A model generated the notes under the pieces. The model had not been told where the DNA came from and did no database searches. It worked only from the letters and a program-made list of their open reading frames with translations. The translations under genes were made by a program, and so were the position numbers. DNA of 54,299 bases from Sphingobacteriia bacterium (lineage in GTDB: Bacteria > Bacteroidota > Bacteroidia > Chitinophagales > Chitinophagaceae): positions 1-54,299 of the forward strand of contig JAFKLS010000020.1 in assembly GCA_017304675.1 (NCBI GenBank), given 5' to 3'. Positions 53,940-54,299 of the stretch are shown piece by piece. The stretch's first letter is position 1, and the number at the start of each line of letters is the position of its first letter.

Positions 53940-54299
53940 TTATGCTAATGTAATTTTCAGCGCTTTACTGCCTTTTACGTATACATTAAAAAAAGCAATT
54001 AATGAAGGTAAAAACACAACAGACGCTATCAATGCATTTTTATAAAAAGGCAATCCTGCACCATAGCAGAGCAATAAGCCATTAAAATTTTTGGGATATG
54101 AAAGTTGCGTTGCACTATTCCAAACAAAGAAATTAGATAATAGAAAAAAGAGCGTTGGGGCAACAACAGCGCTGATCATAACAGATTCTGTACGTTTCCC
54201 TTTTAATAGCCAACCCAAAACCGTTGTTAATAACAGTAGGGAATAATTAAACAACTGCCCCTTATACAAGCCCGGGAATACAAATAATCCTGCCTTGTA
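53940..54299 (-). CDS. DUF6580-like membrane protein, truncated at the window edge
   Basis: The frame stays open to the right edge (120 codons seen), so its start is outside the window. It shows three to four spans (about residues 18-32, 41-60 and 90-107 of the visible part) and an aromatic segment FFVWNSATQLSYPKNFNGLL, then CYGAGLPFYKNAL, typical of DUF6580 proteins. The role of the family is unknown. Confidence 0.78.
   Translation of the reverse strand, partial: YKAGLFVFPGLYKGQLFNYSLLLLTTVLGWLLKGKRTESVMISAVVAPTLFFLLSNFFVWNSATQLSYPKNFNGLLLCYGAGLPFYKNALIASVVFLPSLIAFFNVYVKGSKALKITLA

Overview
The window looks like chromosomal DNA of a Bacteroidota bacterium, most likely near the Chitinophagaceae/Sphingobacteriia. 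This is an inference from several things seen directly: AT-rich DNA, Bacteroidota-type promoters (TTTG - about 18-21 nt - TAnnTTTG), little Shine-Dalgarno signal, a type IX secretion (T9SS) C-terminal sorting domain, a serine palmitoyltransferase-like enzyme (sphingolipids), a PafA-like phosphatase, a mitochondrial-type citrate synthase, and many secreted or outer-membrane proteins ending their signal peptides in AQ.

Layout. 1-2.7 kb: edge of an unknown gene, then PEP carboxylase (minus). 2.77-9.06 kb: a threonine operon with promoter, a 27-codon Thr/Ile-rich leader peptide, thrA (aspartokinase-homoserine dehydrogenase), thrB, thrC and a double ABC ATPase. 9.06-17.45 kb: a lactonase-like beta-propeller, rpoB, a small outer-membrane protein, and rplL-rplJ-rplA-rplK. 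This ribosomal/RNA-polymerase cluster is broken: rpoB ends in a terminator with no rpoC, a plus-strand gene separates rpoB from rplL, and no nusG/secE precedes rplK. 17.7-18.5 kb: a LytTR response regulator. 18.7-31.9 kb: a 13-kb minus-strand run of five genes for exported proteins (FG-GAP/Ig-like T9SS cargo, large barrel, Fn3 protein, 1623-residue protein with five 73-residue repeats, Fn3 protein).

32.2-33.8 kb: a decayed mini-island beside tRNA-Ala(GGC). A 39-nt direct repeat of the tRNA 3' part lies 1.5 kb away, with an integrase remnant and a toxin-antitoxin-like nucleotidyltransferase pair between. 33.85-43.3 kb: housekeeping genes (DUF1801, citrate synthase, LptF/G permease, tgt, a glycosyltransferase, rsmG, a DUF3810 protein, yceD-rpmF-plsX). 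43.3-46.6 kb: an accessory minus-strand cluster (membrane protein, SH3-lysozyme-like protein, lipoprotein, frameshifted membrane protein). 46.8-54.3 kb: serine palmitoyltransferase-like enzyme, PafA-like phosphatase, an unknown secreted protein, transaldolase/FSA, SRP RNA, PhzF-like epimerase, RNase HI, a Dph6-type ATP pyrophosphatase and the edge of a DUF6580 membrane protein.

How the genes work together: the thr operon turns aspartate into threonine, and its leader suggests transcription attenuation by charged tRNA-Thr/Ile. PEP carboxylase, divergent from it, supplies oxaloacetate, the aspartate precursor. The five-gene run probably builds one surface structure of unknown function. All function calls are from motif reading only; no search was run.
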